64,000 nt of DNA from Acanthochromis polyacanthus (Eukaryota > Chordata > Actinopteri > Pomacentridae). The stretch is taken from assembly GCF_021347895.1 (NCBI RefSeq), contig NC_067121.1, forward strand, positions 30,429,974 through 30,493,973. Reading direction: 5' to 3'. A program made the translations under genes and the position numbers. Positions within the stretch are counted from its first letter, which is position 1. Each line of letters opens with the position of its first letter. Shown piece by piece: positions 38,701 through 47,065 of the stretch. The notes beneath the pieces were generated by a model that was given only the letters and a program-made list of their open reading frames with translations, searched no databases and was not told where the DNA came from.

Positions 38701-41700
38701 TTGTGATTTTTCCGGACTGACTGACCTTCCATTCTTAAAGTAATGATGGACTGTTGTTTCTCTTTACTTAGCTGATTGGTTCTTGCCATAATATTGATTC
38801 TAACAGTTGTCAAGTAGGGCTCAACTGTGTACCCACAAAACTTCTGCACAACACAACTGATGGTCCCAACCCCATTAAGAAGGCAAGAAATTCCGCAAAT
38901 GAATCTTGACAAGACACACCTGTGAGGTGAAAACCATATTGGAGACAATTTATAGGTGCAAGTAATTAATCAGGTTACAGCTAAATGCATAAATGTGTGC
39001 CACTCTCACATGGATCCTATTGCTGTCTGATGCTGCAGGTATGTTAAGCTCAGAGGATAAACTCCCAAAACCCAGATTACATTCGCTACTGGGAAAGCCT
39101 CATGAATCTGACCGGTTGATTGTCTTCACTGCAGCAAAGTTGAATCTACATGGACATTTCATTTGGTCGTACATGTGGAATTGTAGGACAAAATTGAGCG
39201 AAAGCTGTTTTGTGGTAGCGGTCGGTGGCAAGTGTGTCTTTTAGGGTGATTTTGGACCAATATTGGAGCTAAAACGTGGGAAAAGTCTTCCCCAAATCTT
39301 TTCACGCAACTCAAAATACTTCGTTCATTTGTGCCTATGTGCTAATGTGGCGGCATGTAGTTCAGACTCATGCCACGTTGAAAGTGATACATTAATGTTT
39401 CTAGGTTTAGTGTAGCCACAATGTAGCTTGTGGTCACAAGTTTAACAGAGCGCTCATTCAGACACGTTCAGTTCCCATCAAATTATCAGAAAAGAGTGCA
39501 TGTCTGAGGGCAGCTAATGATATTCTGACTAAACTGTAGCGTGAAATGGGAATTTACATTTGCGTTGAAGTCAGTAAATGTTCCAGATGTGCAGATGGTA
39601 GATCCGTTATTGTGCTGTTGCTGCTGTGTGACTTTATCTTTTCTGATATTCTAGATTCTCAGCAATTTGGGAGACTTCCAGTTCCTCTTCATTGACATCG
39701 CCATCATTCTCATCACTGTCTTTACAAGTGAGCAGCGTGTTTTTTTTTTTTTTTTTTTTTTAATTCAACAACTGTTTTCGGTCATTATTGTAAGTTCAGA
39801 TAGTTTATTTAACAGACAGTTACTGTCAGGCAATTCACAGGTTTGTCATTTTTCTGTCTTCAGTGAGTCTGAATCCAGCGTGGAAGGAGCTGGTCTTGCG
39901 TCGCCCCCCGTCCAGTCTGATCTCTGGTCCGCTGCTCTTCTCAGTCCTGACCCAGATCCTCACCTGCTTGGCCTTCCAGGTCCTGGCTTTCCTCCTGGTT
40001 AAAGAGCAGAGCTGGTATGAAATATGGACACCTCAGTCAGAGTAAGTAACGTGTGTTCTCTCCACGTTCACCTTAGTGTGAGCTGAATTAGTGATGCGTT
40101 GTGAAATAACCGACTGGTAAAGACGTGTTCTGAAAATGCTGTTTTGTCAACAGTGATGGTTTTGGGCTCATCTGTAGTTCCTCAGTGCCTTTTGCACTTT
40201 GAGAAAATCTGAAATTTGTGTTAACTCAGACAGTCTGAAGCTGTATATTGGTAGATTACACATTATACGAACTGTATGCAAAGCTGTAATCTAAAAAATA
40301 TTCAATCTCTTCATTCAGCTGCTCTCTGGATTATAAATCAGTGAAGCCAGAGTTAAAGAAAAAAGAATTAGTAGAAAGTGCAGTGCATGAGCCTTACACT
40401 TTTATGCTTTTTGGTTGCATTTAACTGATTTATTTCTTCAGTGTACACCAGAAGTGTTGGCGCACCATTATTGTGCATCGTCCTGATAGTGAAGCATGGA
40501 GGTGGGAGTGTGATGATATGAGGCTGCATGAGTGGAAATGTTGTTGTGGACATGACCTTTAGAGAAGACACCATCATTGTCTGTGCATGTATCAAAATGC
40601 TTCATGACAAGATGACTCTCAGTCTGCAGAAGTTTGACAGAAGAGGAATATTATGGCATGATAGCAATCCAGAGCACACTGCCAAAATCAAACAAGACTT
40701 TCTAAAGAAGTAAAAGTGAAAACTATGACCAGACCAAGACTTGAACCTAACAGCTTTGGGGTATTTTGAAGAGAGGAGCAAAGCAGCACTACCTCTTCAG
40801 TAAAGAACAGCTGAAAAAATGGCAAAGAAGCAGAACGTCTTTCCACAAATTGGCGTAATACTGATATCCCCCATGGTAGAGGATTGACGCTGTCATTCAA
40901 AATAAAGGTAGACAATCTCAGTGATGAAAGATGACTTTTGTTGCATTGAGTTCCTGCTGTGGGGCCTTTTTAATATGCTGTAATAATGTGATTACTCTAA
41001 GGTGATGCATTTTTTAACCATTCGACTTAAGTGTGATATGCTCAGTTTTGTTGTATGCTGTCGATTCTTATAGAAGTAGAATTTCATATTTGTTTTCTGC
41101 ATTGTCCTCTTCTCCTGCAGCGCCTGCAATGTTTCCAGTCCCTCTCCCAGCGTCAATGAAACAATCCCTCATGACCATAAAAACATCAAGAACTATGAGA
41201 ACACCACCCTCTTCTACGTCTCCTGCTTCCAGTATTTGGCTGTAGCCATCATCTTCTCTAAAGGGAAACCCTTCAGACAGCCGAGCTACAAGAACTGTAA
41301 GACGTATTTAGTGCTGTTAAAGAACTGAAGCGTTGTCTGTGTAATGTGTGTGATGTCGGGTTGGTGCCACGACAAAGTGAGTTAGAATTTTTTAGGAACA
41401 TTTTTAACCCTGTAAAACCCACTGTTGGAAAAAATACAATATCAGCTTTTTTTATTATTATTTTCTATCGTATGAATGTATGATATAATTTTTGCTCGGT
41501 TGCTAATTTTAAATTTTTTGTTCATTTTGGAATTTGTTTGGGTTTATATAAGCCCAAAAATAGAAAAAATAGCAAAAAATAAATACATAAAAATAAAATA
41601 GTTTTATTTGTATTTTTGTATATATGTGTGTGTGTGTGTGTGTTTGTACATTTTTTGTTTCTTTTTTAATTATTTTTTCTGTATTTGAGTCTTACAGGAT

Positions 41701-44335
41701 TAACTGTGGAATTCTATATTATAACGAAAAAACATTAAAATTCAATAGTGAAGGGATATAGTGTAAAAAAAACGATAGAAAGCCAATGGTAAATTTCTTG
41801 GAGTTTAACAGTTAATGTTAGTTATTGCCTTTTTACTGAATGCATTCATTCCTTTTCTTACTCAGTACATGAATGACGCACAACTTTCTACAGTTCCAAC
41901 CTCTACAGACACTAATCTTGTCTCTTATACAGGAAATAACTCTGTAAATGTCTGTATTTTTATTTCCTCAGGGTCATTCATGCTGTACTGCCTGGTCATG
42001 TATTTTTTCCTCTTCTTCATCATGCTGTATCCGATTCCTGCCATCGACAGCTTCCTGGAGGTGAACTGTGTTTTTCCCATTTTGTCTGGATGATGCTGTT
42101 ATGCTGCTGCCTTTAAATTCTGTAACTCAGCCCCAGGTTTTGGATTTGAATGAGTCAAAGGTCCAAAACTCTATGAGAAAGTGTAAATATGTGAGAGAAG
42201 CTGCAGCAGTGATGGTAAAGTGTTGTTCATGCTGCTTCTCTGCCTCCCCTCAGCTCGTGTGTGTTCCTCATGACTGGCGTGTTACTGTGGTCGTCATAGT
42301 CATCGTTAACGCGCTGGTGTCTTTCCTGTTCGAGGTAAACTTTACAAACATCGCATCTTACATCTCTTCTCTCATTGATCTACTTTCTCAGTTTGTACAG
42401 TGTGATTTGCATGCATTGATTTTGACTGAATCAGTGTCCAGTGGCACATCGCTTCCTAATTAATGAAATCGATCAATCATGTTTTTAAATTTCACGTTCC
42501 AGCTTTTTTTTAGTTTTTGCCTTTGTGTGCTTCTGCGGCTGCAACTCAATCTTCATGATCAACTGATTCTCGAGTTCCCCCTGAAATCTCTCATAGATTT
42601 TGATCCTTGACATCATCTTGTGGAGGCTAGTTTTCAGAGGCAATGAGGGGGCAAATCGCCCCGCAGAGTCCGCCTCAGCCGACACGCCGCAGGTTGGGAA
42701 GCTTTTGACTACACTTTGTTTTGTCTAGTCTCATGTCTAGAGGGTGACGCATTGTCTTTAACTCTGATTCTCCTGCTTCTTTGCATGTTTTGCTACGGTC
42801 TATATCATAATCTGTCAATGAAACGGACTGTTACACAAGCATAAAAGCAAGGAAATATAAACATTTATGTATATAAATCAGTTCATTGCACTTTTTTACA
42901 GTAATTGTGCTGAGAGTATATCTGATAAGCCATTTTCATTTTTCTTCGTGTCATCTTTCCGTCCATTCGTCCTCAGTGGTGTAAAAACTTACTGCACATT
43001 TATCATAAATGTGCTCTGCATGTTAAATGTATCTTAAATGCAGCTACAATACACCAACATCATCACTGGAGTTCAAAATTAACCCTCATCCACTTCAAAC
43101 TAACAAACAATAGTACATTTTCCTGTAACTCTCTGAAGCCCAAGCAGTTTGTAGGTATTTATTGCTCCTGTCATTTTTTTATTTTTTTGTTGCTAATTTT
43201 CCACTGCGAAATAAAGACATACACCCCTATGGAAACAGCACAACCATGACTAGGAGAGGAAACTCAAAATGTCTTCTGTGCAATATTGAACTGTTATAAC
43301 ACCAAAAATCATCAAATAAGAGAAGAAACGCTACGCTGAATTTCTTTAGCTGTTTATTTATATTACACAAATGTTTTTAAAAATACAATTAAGAATTACA
43401 ACAAAAAAGGTAGTTCCACACACTATAGGCATTTTACTTTTTAAATTTTTATGTTGTTTCCATTCTTGTCCCCTCTTTGTTCTGTGTAAACACAACCTGT
43501 AGTTAAGTCTTTTTAATTTATCTTATATTAATTTTTACCTTATGTTCATTATTAGCTTTTTATTTCTGCACTAAGAATGAATCTGAGGAATGCCATTTTG
43601 CTTAGCTGTGTACTATGTGCATTGCTGGATGACAATAAAGCTGAAGTTGAGTTGAAGTTGAAAAAAATATCTATTTTTTTAATCACATCACTGGTGGTTA
43701 CAGCTCAGTCAGTAATAGCTTCATGGATGCACCAAGTAATGTTGTTTTCTCCTTTTTTTTTTAAACAGAATGTCGTTAATATAAATTTTAAAATGAGACA
43801 TCTAGAGTAAAGTGATTTTAATGAAATGCCATAACTTTTTGGTTAGTTTTCCATGACATGCTACACTTATGGACTGTCAGCGAGTTTAAAATCCAAGTTT
43901 CCAAATGCAACACCTCGTTTCTGAGTCTGATGGTGTAATGTTGATCATTCCTTAAGATGACATGCCTTTCAAGCTCGCTGGTAGATTTTGGGTGTCAGAA
44001 AGTTAAAGTGAATTAACGCTACTCACCTAAAAATAGTTAACAAAACTAAATCATGTCCTGAAAAGACTTTTTGTATCCATTTATCAGAGAGGGGTTATAA
44101 AATCTATGATGTGGCTCACTAACCAATTATTTCTTATTCATTTTCATACTCTTCTCAGACGACCATTGACCGCTGGGGCAGGCCCTTCCTCACCTGGCTG
44201 TTCTGTCGGAGAAACAAGCCACCCAGAGTGCGCTACAGGCATCTGGCTCTGGAGCTGCAGGAAGACACCGACTGGCCTCCTAAGCCGTCCACAGTCACCT
44301 ACACCAGCACTCCCACCTCTCTGAGCCTTACATGA
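14728..44335 (+). CDS. atp13a3: ATP13A3, P5B-type polyamine-transporting ATPase
   Basis: An endosomal P-type ATPase of the polyamine transport system. Exons: 14728-14778, 17396-17569, 19826-20005, 20241-20311, 20480-20563, 23014-23083, 23329-23463, 24283-24355, 24599-24730, 25568-25735, 25828-25985, 26071-26259, 27342-27403, 28465-28615, 29863-29985, 30096-30113, 30768-30918, 31095-31215, 32414-32538, 32624-32787, 34375-34506, 34618-34697, 34788-34830, 36919-37028, 37252-37348, 39655-39727, 39864-40041, 41121-41296, 41972-42060, 42254-42334, 44159-44335. All phases close; 1211 aa against about 1226 in human. Visible motifs: N-terminal hydrophobic hairpin (exon 2), TGES actuator loop (323-326), P5B signature PPALPA in M4 (451-456), phosphorylated Asp494 in DKTGTLT split between exons 12 and 13, KGAPE (about 649-653), and GDGANDCG (878-885). 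All catalytic residues are intact. The start resembles mammalian ATP13A3 (shared INQ..EDEM). The C-terminal tail is divergent. Paralogues ATP13A2/4/5 fit less well. Confidence 0.93.
14849..16138 (-). mobile_element. PIF/Harbinger nonautonomous element, copy A (minus)
   Basis: It is bounded by inverted ends GGGGCCTCATTTATAAA (14849) and TTTATAAATGAGGCCCC (to 16138). On the minus strand, 14986-15237 encodes the same peptide as the plus-strand copy B, including [13 protein letters not shown]. Most of the transposase is deleted. The element lies in atp13a3 intron 1 and was later split by a SINE at 15401-15574. Confidence 0.8.
15401..15574 (-). mobile_element. tRNA-derived SINE with target-site duplication
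   Basis: On the minus strand the head carries a pol III B box GGTTCGATTCC (plus-strand 15500-15510). It then has the teleost SINE body '...GCATGTCTTCCCCCTACTC...' and an A-rich end. It is flanked by AAACAAAATTCTTTA (15386-15400) and AAACAAAATTATTTA (15575-15589), a 15-bp duplication with one mismatch. The element inserted into Harbinger copy A. Confidence 0.85.
16139..17395 (+). other. Rest of atp13a3 intron 1, nothing recognised
   Basis: AT-rich intronic sequence ending in the acceptor TATGCAG at 17389-17395. A plus open frame at 16649-16834 has no recognisable domain. Confidence 0.45.
17775..18369. mobile_element. Nonautonomous DNA transposon with TACCGTA/ATGGTA ends
   Basis: The left end TACCGTACTTTCTGGACTAT is mirrored by the right end AATAGTCCAGAAATTATGGT-A. 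Just inside both ends are phrases related to 'GCGGCTTATAC' and 'GCGACTTATACTC'. This pattern is common in vertebrate genomes. There is no coding capacity. It lies in atp13a3 intron 2, abutting a mariner remnant. Confidence 0.6.
18370..18690 (-). pseudogene. mariner-family transposase remnant
   Basis: Read on the minus strand, two pieces match the C-terminal half of mariner transposases: one resembling [17 protein letters not shown] (about 18595-18660), and one containing [20 protein letters not shown] (about 18430-18490), equivalent to the family's PPYSPDLAPxDFFLFPxLK signature. The frame is broken and the N-terminal half is absent or unrecognisable. Confidence 0.65.
19060..19220. repeat. Degenerate ACAAAATGACAAAAAC minisatellite
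   Basis: About ten imperfect units of 15-20 nt around ACAAAATGACAAAAAC. The same unit type fills the interior of the hAT-like element at 7305-7590, so this may be the core of a second, otherwise lost copy. Confidence 0.7.
20900..21415 (+). pseudogene. LINE reverse-transcriptase C-terminal fragment
   Basis: Plus-strand translation gives a broken series typical of the C-terminal part of L2/Rex1-like LINE ORF2: [18 protein letters not shown], then [20 protein letters not shown], and [10 protein letters not shown]. Stops and shifts interrupt it. It is truncated at both ends and directly followed by Harbinger copy B. Confidence 0.7.
21418..22762 (+). mobile_element. PIF/Harbinger element, copy B (plus), 3'-truncated
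   Basis: The left end contains CCTCATTTATAAAGCTTGCG, matching the inner end of copy A in opposite orientation. It carries HARBI1-like transposase code and ends near 22750 without the right TIR. About 130 bp present in copy A (14849-14985) are missing. It lies in atp13a3 intron 5. Confidence 0.8.
21938..22762 (+). pseudogene. HARBI1-like DDE transposase, broken
   Basis: The N-terminal part (21938 to about 22090) reads [20 protein letters not shown]. The frame then slips by one, after which the true frame shows [16 protein letters not shown] plausible 89-bp intron follows (22157-22245, CAG|GTATGT to TTTAG|GTCTG). The second part contains [15 protein letters not shown], the first catalytic Asp in [13 protein letters not shown], and GSTHDSFIL. 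Downstream of this the expected GDSGY segment and the catalytic Glu region are absent. The product is therefore inactive. Confidence 0.8.
22882..22912. repeat. GC-rich perfect hairpin
   Basis: TCTCGCGGGAGT (22882-22893) and ACTCCCGCGAGA (22901-22912) are exact reverse complements separated by 7 nt. They lie in intron 5 of atp13a3, 100 nt upstream of exon 6. Confidence 0.85.
23610..24235 (-). mobile_element. Tc1-like remnant in atp13a3 intron 7
   Basis: The ends 'AGTGCCTATAAAAAGTATTC' and 'GTGAATACTTTGTGCAGCCA' face each other. On the minus strand, 24039-24195 encodes the N-terminal DNA-binding part of a Tc1 transposase ([20 protein letters not shown], then [15 protein letters not shown]). 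The rest is deleted or scrambled. Confidence 0.7.
24356..24598 (+). other. Candidate GC-AG intron of atp13a3 (intron 8)
   Basis: The exon ends ...GGA AAT GAA G at 24355, followed by GCACGT rather than GT. The acceptor GTCACAG ends at 24598, with a pyrimidine-rich tract before it. With these borders the protein segment ([17 protein letters not shown]) has exactly the length expected from human ATP13A3. The alternative GT donor four bases downstream of the GC (exon end GGCAC, 24360/24361) joined to an AG at 24584 gives a 6-aa longer product and has a poorer donor. Confidence 0.6.
25314..25339. repeat. 26-bp perfect palindrome
   Basis: The sequence reads identically on both strands across 26 bp, centred between 25326 and 25327 (core GGATGCATCC flanked by TATATAT arms). 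It lies in atp13a3 intron 9. Confidence 0.9.
26260..28464 (+). other. atp13a3 introns 12 and 13, nothing recognised
   Basis: Apart from exon 13 (27342-27403), which encodes [13 protein letters not shown], this stretch is AT-rich intron. I see no named repeat or extra exon. Confidence 0.5.
28991..29345. mobile_element. Tc1-derived MITE in atp13a3 intron 14
   Basis: The left end CACTTAGAAATGTCCTTATT and right end GACCCTAAACTTTTGAACTT belong to a very common fish Tc1 transposon. Subterminal phrases (GGAATATCTCCATAGGGGTA, CAGCAACCATCACTCCTGTG) also match. The transposase gene has been lost entirely. Confidence 0.75.
30096..30113 (+). other. atp13a3: 18-nt microexon of atp13a3 (exon 16)
   Basis: Between exons 15 and 17, TCCAG|GAGCTTTCTGAGCTAACA|GTAAGA gives a phase-0, six-codon exon (ELSELT) with strong splice sites on both sides. 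Human ATP13A3 has a similar stretch (ELFELPA) between the parts corresponding to exons 15 and 17. Skipping it would keep frame and delete six residues of the nucleotide-binding domain. Confidence 0.8.
31313..31738. mobile_element. Foldback MITE in atp13a3 intron 18
   Basis: The left end TACAGTCATGGACGAAGGTA-TTGGCACC is mirrored by the right end GGTGCCAACACTTTCGTCCG-TGACTG. Long inverted arms fold over most of 425 bp: 'AATTGACAGAATTTTACACA' at about 31473 pairs with 'TGTGTAAAATTCTGTCAATT' at about 31566. The ends are Tc1-like. Confidence 0.8.
33130..33520. repeat. Diverged teleost dispersed repeat
   Basis: Two related phrases, 'AATCACCTGTTCCTTGCGTC' with CATTTCCGACGG, and 'AATCACTTGGTCCCTGTGTC' with CATTTTTGACCTTCCC, recall a widespread fish repeat that continues 'atccaaatctgt...tttttgagtaatgttgc'. 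It is a tandem or dimeric remnant in intron 20. Family name not assigned. Confidence 0.45.
33780..34052 (+). mobile_element. LINE 3'-end fragment
   Basis: It contains the characteristic run 'GGTGGTTCAGGCATCTGATT', 'CTGGGTGTTTTCCGATGGAC', 'CCTGGGAACGCTTTGGGATA' and ends 'TAAGTGGAAGAAAATTAAAC' with TGATGGAT. This is the 3' end of a very abundant teleost LINE family, with reading frame lost. Confidence 0.65.
34150..34350 (+). repeat. L2-type LINE 3' tail with poly(T) tract
   Basis: A poly(T) run near 34220 is followed by 'GTAAAGCATCTTGAGACAAT', then 'AATTGGCGCGATATAAATAA' and TTGAATTGAA repeats, the typical tail of teleost L2-like LINEs. Confidence 0.65.
34831..36918 (+). other. atp13a3 intron 23 (2.1 kb), nothing recognised
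   Basis: AT-rich intron ending in the acceptor TTTCTCTCAG at 36918. I see no named repeat and no further exon. Confidence 0.5.
37628..38985 (-). mobile_element. Tc1-like transposon, degenerate, minus strand
   Basis: The left end is TACACTACCAATCAATCGTT-GGACACACC. On the minus strand a Tc1 transposase is recognisable in pieces: [20 protein letters not shown] near 38780, [14 protein letters not shown] with [12 protein letters not shown] (38024-38269), and [18 protein letters not shown] (37776-37850). At least two frameshifts and losses separate them. The right TIR is not recognisable. Located in atp13a3 intron 25. Confidence 0.85.
40440..40915 (+). mobile_element. Tc1-like transposase fragment, plus strand
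   Basis: Plus-strand translation contains [27 protein letters not shown], and [19 protein letters not shown] (a decayed version of the family's QHDNxPKHTA motif). A distinct Tc1 lineage from the element at 37.6-39.0 kb. Broken by stops. Located in atp13a3 intron 27. Confidence 0.7.
41619..41646. repeat. (TG)n microsatellite
   Basis: About ten uninterrupted TG units within an AT-rich part of atp13a3 intron 28. Confidence 0.85.
42335..44158 (+). other. atp13a3 last intron (1.8 kb)
   Basis: Mostly AT-rich unique sequence. A LINE-like tail ('TGACAATAAAGCTGAAGTTG' followed by AGTTGAAGTTG) ends near 43665. No additional exon seen. Confidence 0.5.
43540..43665 (+). repeat. LINE-type 3' tail
   Basis: '...GCATTGCTGGATGACAATAAAG' followed by a short TGAAGT(T) tandem resembles the common fish retroelement end 'gacaataaagttgaatctgaa'. 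Boundaries are approximate. Confidence 0.45.
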
Positions 44336-47065
44336 CTGCCGACCAAAGCACAGCACAGACTGAACCTGGATTCCCAGTAAGCTCGTATGTTGAGTTGACA
44401 TCTGATGTGACTGATGATGCATTCAGAGGCTGCTGGATTCCAGTAAGACAGCCTTCATAAAGAGGAGGCCTCCTACTCTACCACCTGACTGACACTGTGA
44501 ACATTTCACACACAAAGTCCTCTTTATTTTCGATTCACTTCATCAAAACAGACGAACACCCTTCAGTCGGATCTTAGCTGTACTGTTCTATCAAGCTGCT
44601 GAAATTCAGCCACAGGATTGCTAAAGGAGTAGTTCATCACTGTGGAACATGCAATTGTTTGCTTTGTTGCTGAAAGTTAGATACTTGAGCCGGTTAATTT
44701 AACTTGGTACCAGAGCTGGACACAGGGAGAACCAGCTAGACCGTCTCTGTGCAAAGGTAAAACAAAACAACATCTAGGGTTCACTCGCTAAGGTGCCATA
44801 ATTAATCGCTTCATGATGATGATTAGATTGTAGATTAGCCCAGCATTCCAAATCTCATACTTGTTTTTAATTTCAAAGCATACTGCAGCTGCCCTTACAA
44901 AACACGTACTGTTGTTTGCAGTATGCATACAATACAGCTGAGACATACTACTTAACCGTAACGTTGTGGCTTAAACACTCTTCTTATGTTCGTTGCAGTC
45001 TGTGTGAATCAGTCTCGTTGTGACACGTTTTTCACTCCACAGAGAATAGTGAGTCAGAATGTCCAGAAAAGCACGCTGGATGTTTTTAGGATGCTGCATT
45101 TGATGTACTGTGTTTAGGGACGTAGCAGATCTTTTTTTGACATGCTACGTAGTGGGGATGTCCTGGGCTGATGTGATAGATTGGGGCCTGTTATGGCATT
45201 TGTTAAGTGATCAGCATAGACACAAATCTCAGCCCAGTACTTCTATACAGCAGCTAGGGGGAGGGAAGGGGGAGCACAAGCTGTAGTGCAACAAGTGGAA
45301 CAAAAACTTTAGCTTTGGTTGGAGGACATTAAGCATCATAAAGGCCTCTGTCATGGTGCCCTTTGCCACCTAAACTCCCACAGTCATTTCTGCTTGCCAA
45401 CACTGAACTGCTAATAGTTTGAATAAATTCAGTATTAAACAGCAATACGGGGCGCTTAGAGACAATCAGGATGAACAGGGGTTATAGTCCTTGACGCAGC
45501 GGCCTGGATTTGATTCCTGCTCATGGCCCTTTGCTGCATGTCTTCCTCCGTATTCTTCTCCCTACTTTCCTGTCTTCCTCTTCACTAATCTGTCCAATAA
45601 AGCCAAAAATGGCACCAAAAAAAACAGCAATACATTCAATCTGGTGGAACATTGATGTACTGCAGCTAATCTACATTACACTTCCTGTCACGCATATAGA
45701 TAACACAGTTTCCATCTTCTCTTGGAGCCACAGTACACCGTCCCCTCATTTCAGAGTGTCCTTTACAACAAGATTTATGACTCCCTGCGTAACGACAAAG
45801 AACAGCCTGAATGCAGAAATATATTTTCCTCTTAATGCAAAGCGGAGCTGCTCAGTTGTCAAGTGAATACACTGGATTGACTTTAATGGCTTTAATGTAC
45901 TTGAAATGTGTATCTTATGGGAAAATGGCATCAGATTAAATAAGTCAAACTTCTTAAGGACATCCCTACTACATAATGTGGTGGTAGGAGGATGTACTGC
46001 AGCTGTTTTACTCTTTCCAGCCTCAGCTAAGAAGGTGCTTTTAATCTTCTCGTTTAGCTCTCAGCAAAAACAAACCAGTAAATATGTTTTGTAAAATGTC
46101 TTTAGCTGTCTTAACCACTGGCCTACAAAATGCAGCTACGACATGACACACTGATATGGACTTGTCAGATTCCGTTGTTTTAAGTTTTGATTATGATCCA
46201 CTTTTTGAAATATCCAAATCCAACAAGGTGCGTTTTTTTGTCACTCACGTTCATCATGCAGCTCCATTTATTCACTTCCATTAGCTGCTGCTATAACATA
46301 ATAATTGTAAAATAGTGATACATCTTACAAATTCAAAGAAACAAGAGACACTTGCATCTATTAAGGCAATGAGTGTGACTGGTGCTGTTATATTTCTCAG
46401 ACAGAAAACATTCCAGTGCTGCATTTCTTTTTTTAAAGTTTCTTTGGTTCAAATTCTTCCTGTGGAAGAGAGAGGCAGAAATTACTGTGTCCCTTTTTAA
46501 AAAACAAAAATTGTAATTCCAGTGCCACTGTGTGTTTGTGTGTGAAAGAGAGTGTGAAACTGTATCAGAACGAACCATTTCATTGTTCCTTGAATGCATC
46601 AGAAATAGTTTGTAGTTTTTGACTGTCTTTTTCAAGATAATGTGTGAAAGTTTGATTAATTCCACCATTTAACACTAGGAAGGTACTGTGCATAGCTGAT
46701 GTTTTGATTAATTAATGCATTTAAATTAATCAACATGAATCATTGAGACACTTGCTGCTGTGACAATTTTATAACAGTCGATTTTAAATGTCAGATTTTT
46801 AGATTTTTTTTCATGTAACTTTTGTTAATTACTGTTGTATATATTTTTTATAGTCAGTCTGACAAAAATTAAATCAATCCAAGAATATGAATCCTGTATT
46901 TACTGGAAAATAGAGCAAGCTTTTTAATTGTTAGTACAGTTTTTGTACTTATTTCCCAATTTCTACAATATGAGAATTGTTTTTTTTAATACGTTCACAA
47001 ATATTCCAGTGTTTGCTCTGCAGAACTTCCATTACATTTCCCAATAAATCTGTATATTAAGCCAC
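44336..47065 (+). other. Probable atp13a3 3' UTR
   Basis: Follows the TGA stop at 44333-44335. Candidate poly(A) signals are AATAAA at 45422-45427, 45596-45601 (inside a SINE) and 47043-47048. The last is followed by G/T-rich sequence and a shift in base composition, so a 2.7 kb 3' UTR is the preferred reading; ATP13A3 mRNAs in other vertebrates also have long 3' UTRs. The ends are not proven. Confidence 0.45.
45449..45621 (+). mobile_element. tRNA-derived SINE with perfect 12-bp TSD
   Basis: It has a B-box-like GATTTGATTCC (45507-45517) and the body 'CCCTTTGCTGCATGTCTTCC', 'CTACTTTCCTGTCTTCCTCT', then CCAATAAAGCC and an A-rich tail. It is flanked by AAACAAGCAATAC-type duplications, exactly AAACAGCAATAC at 45437-45448 and 45622-45633. 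Same family as the SINE at 15401-15574. Confidence 0.85.
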
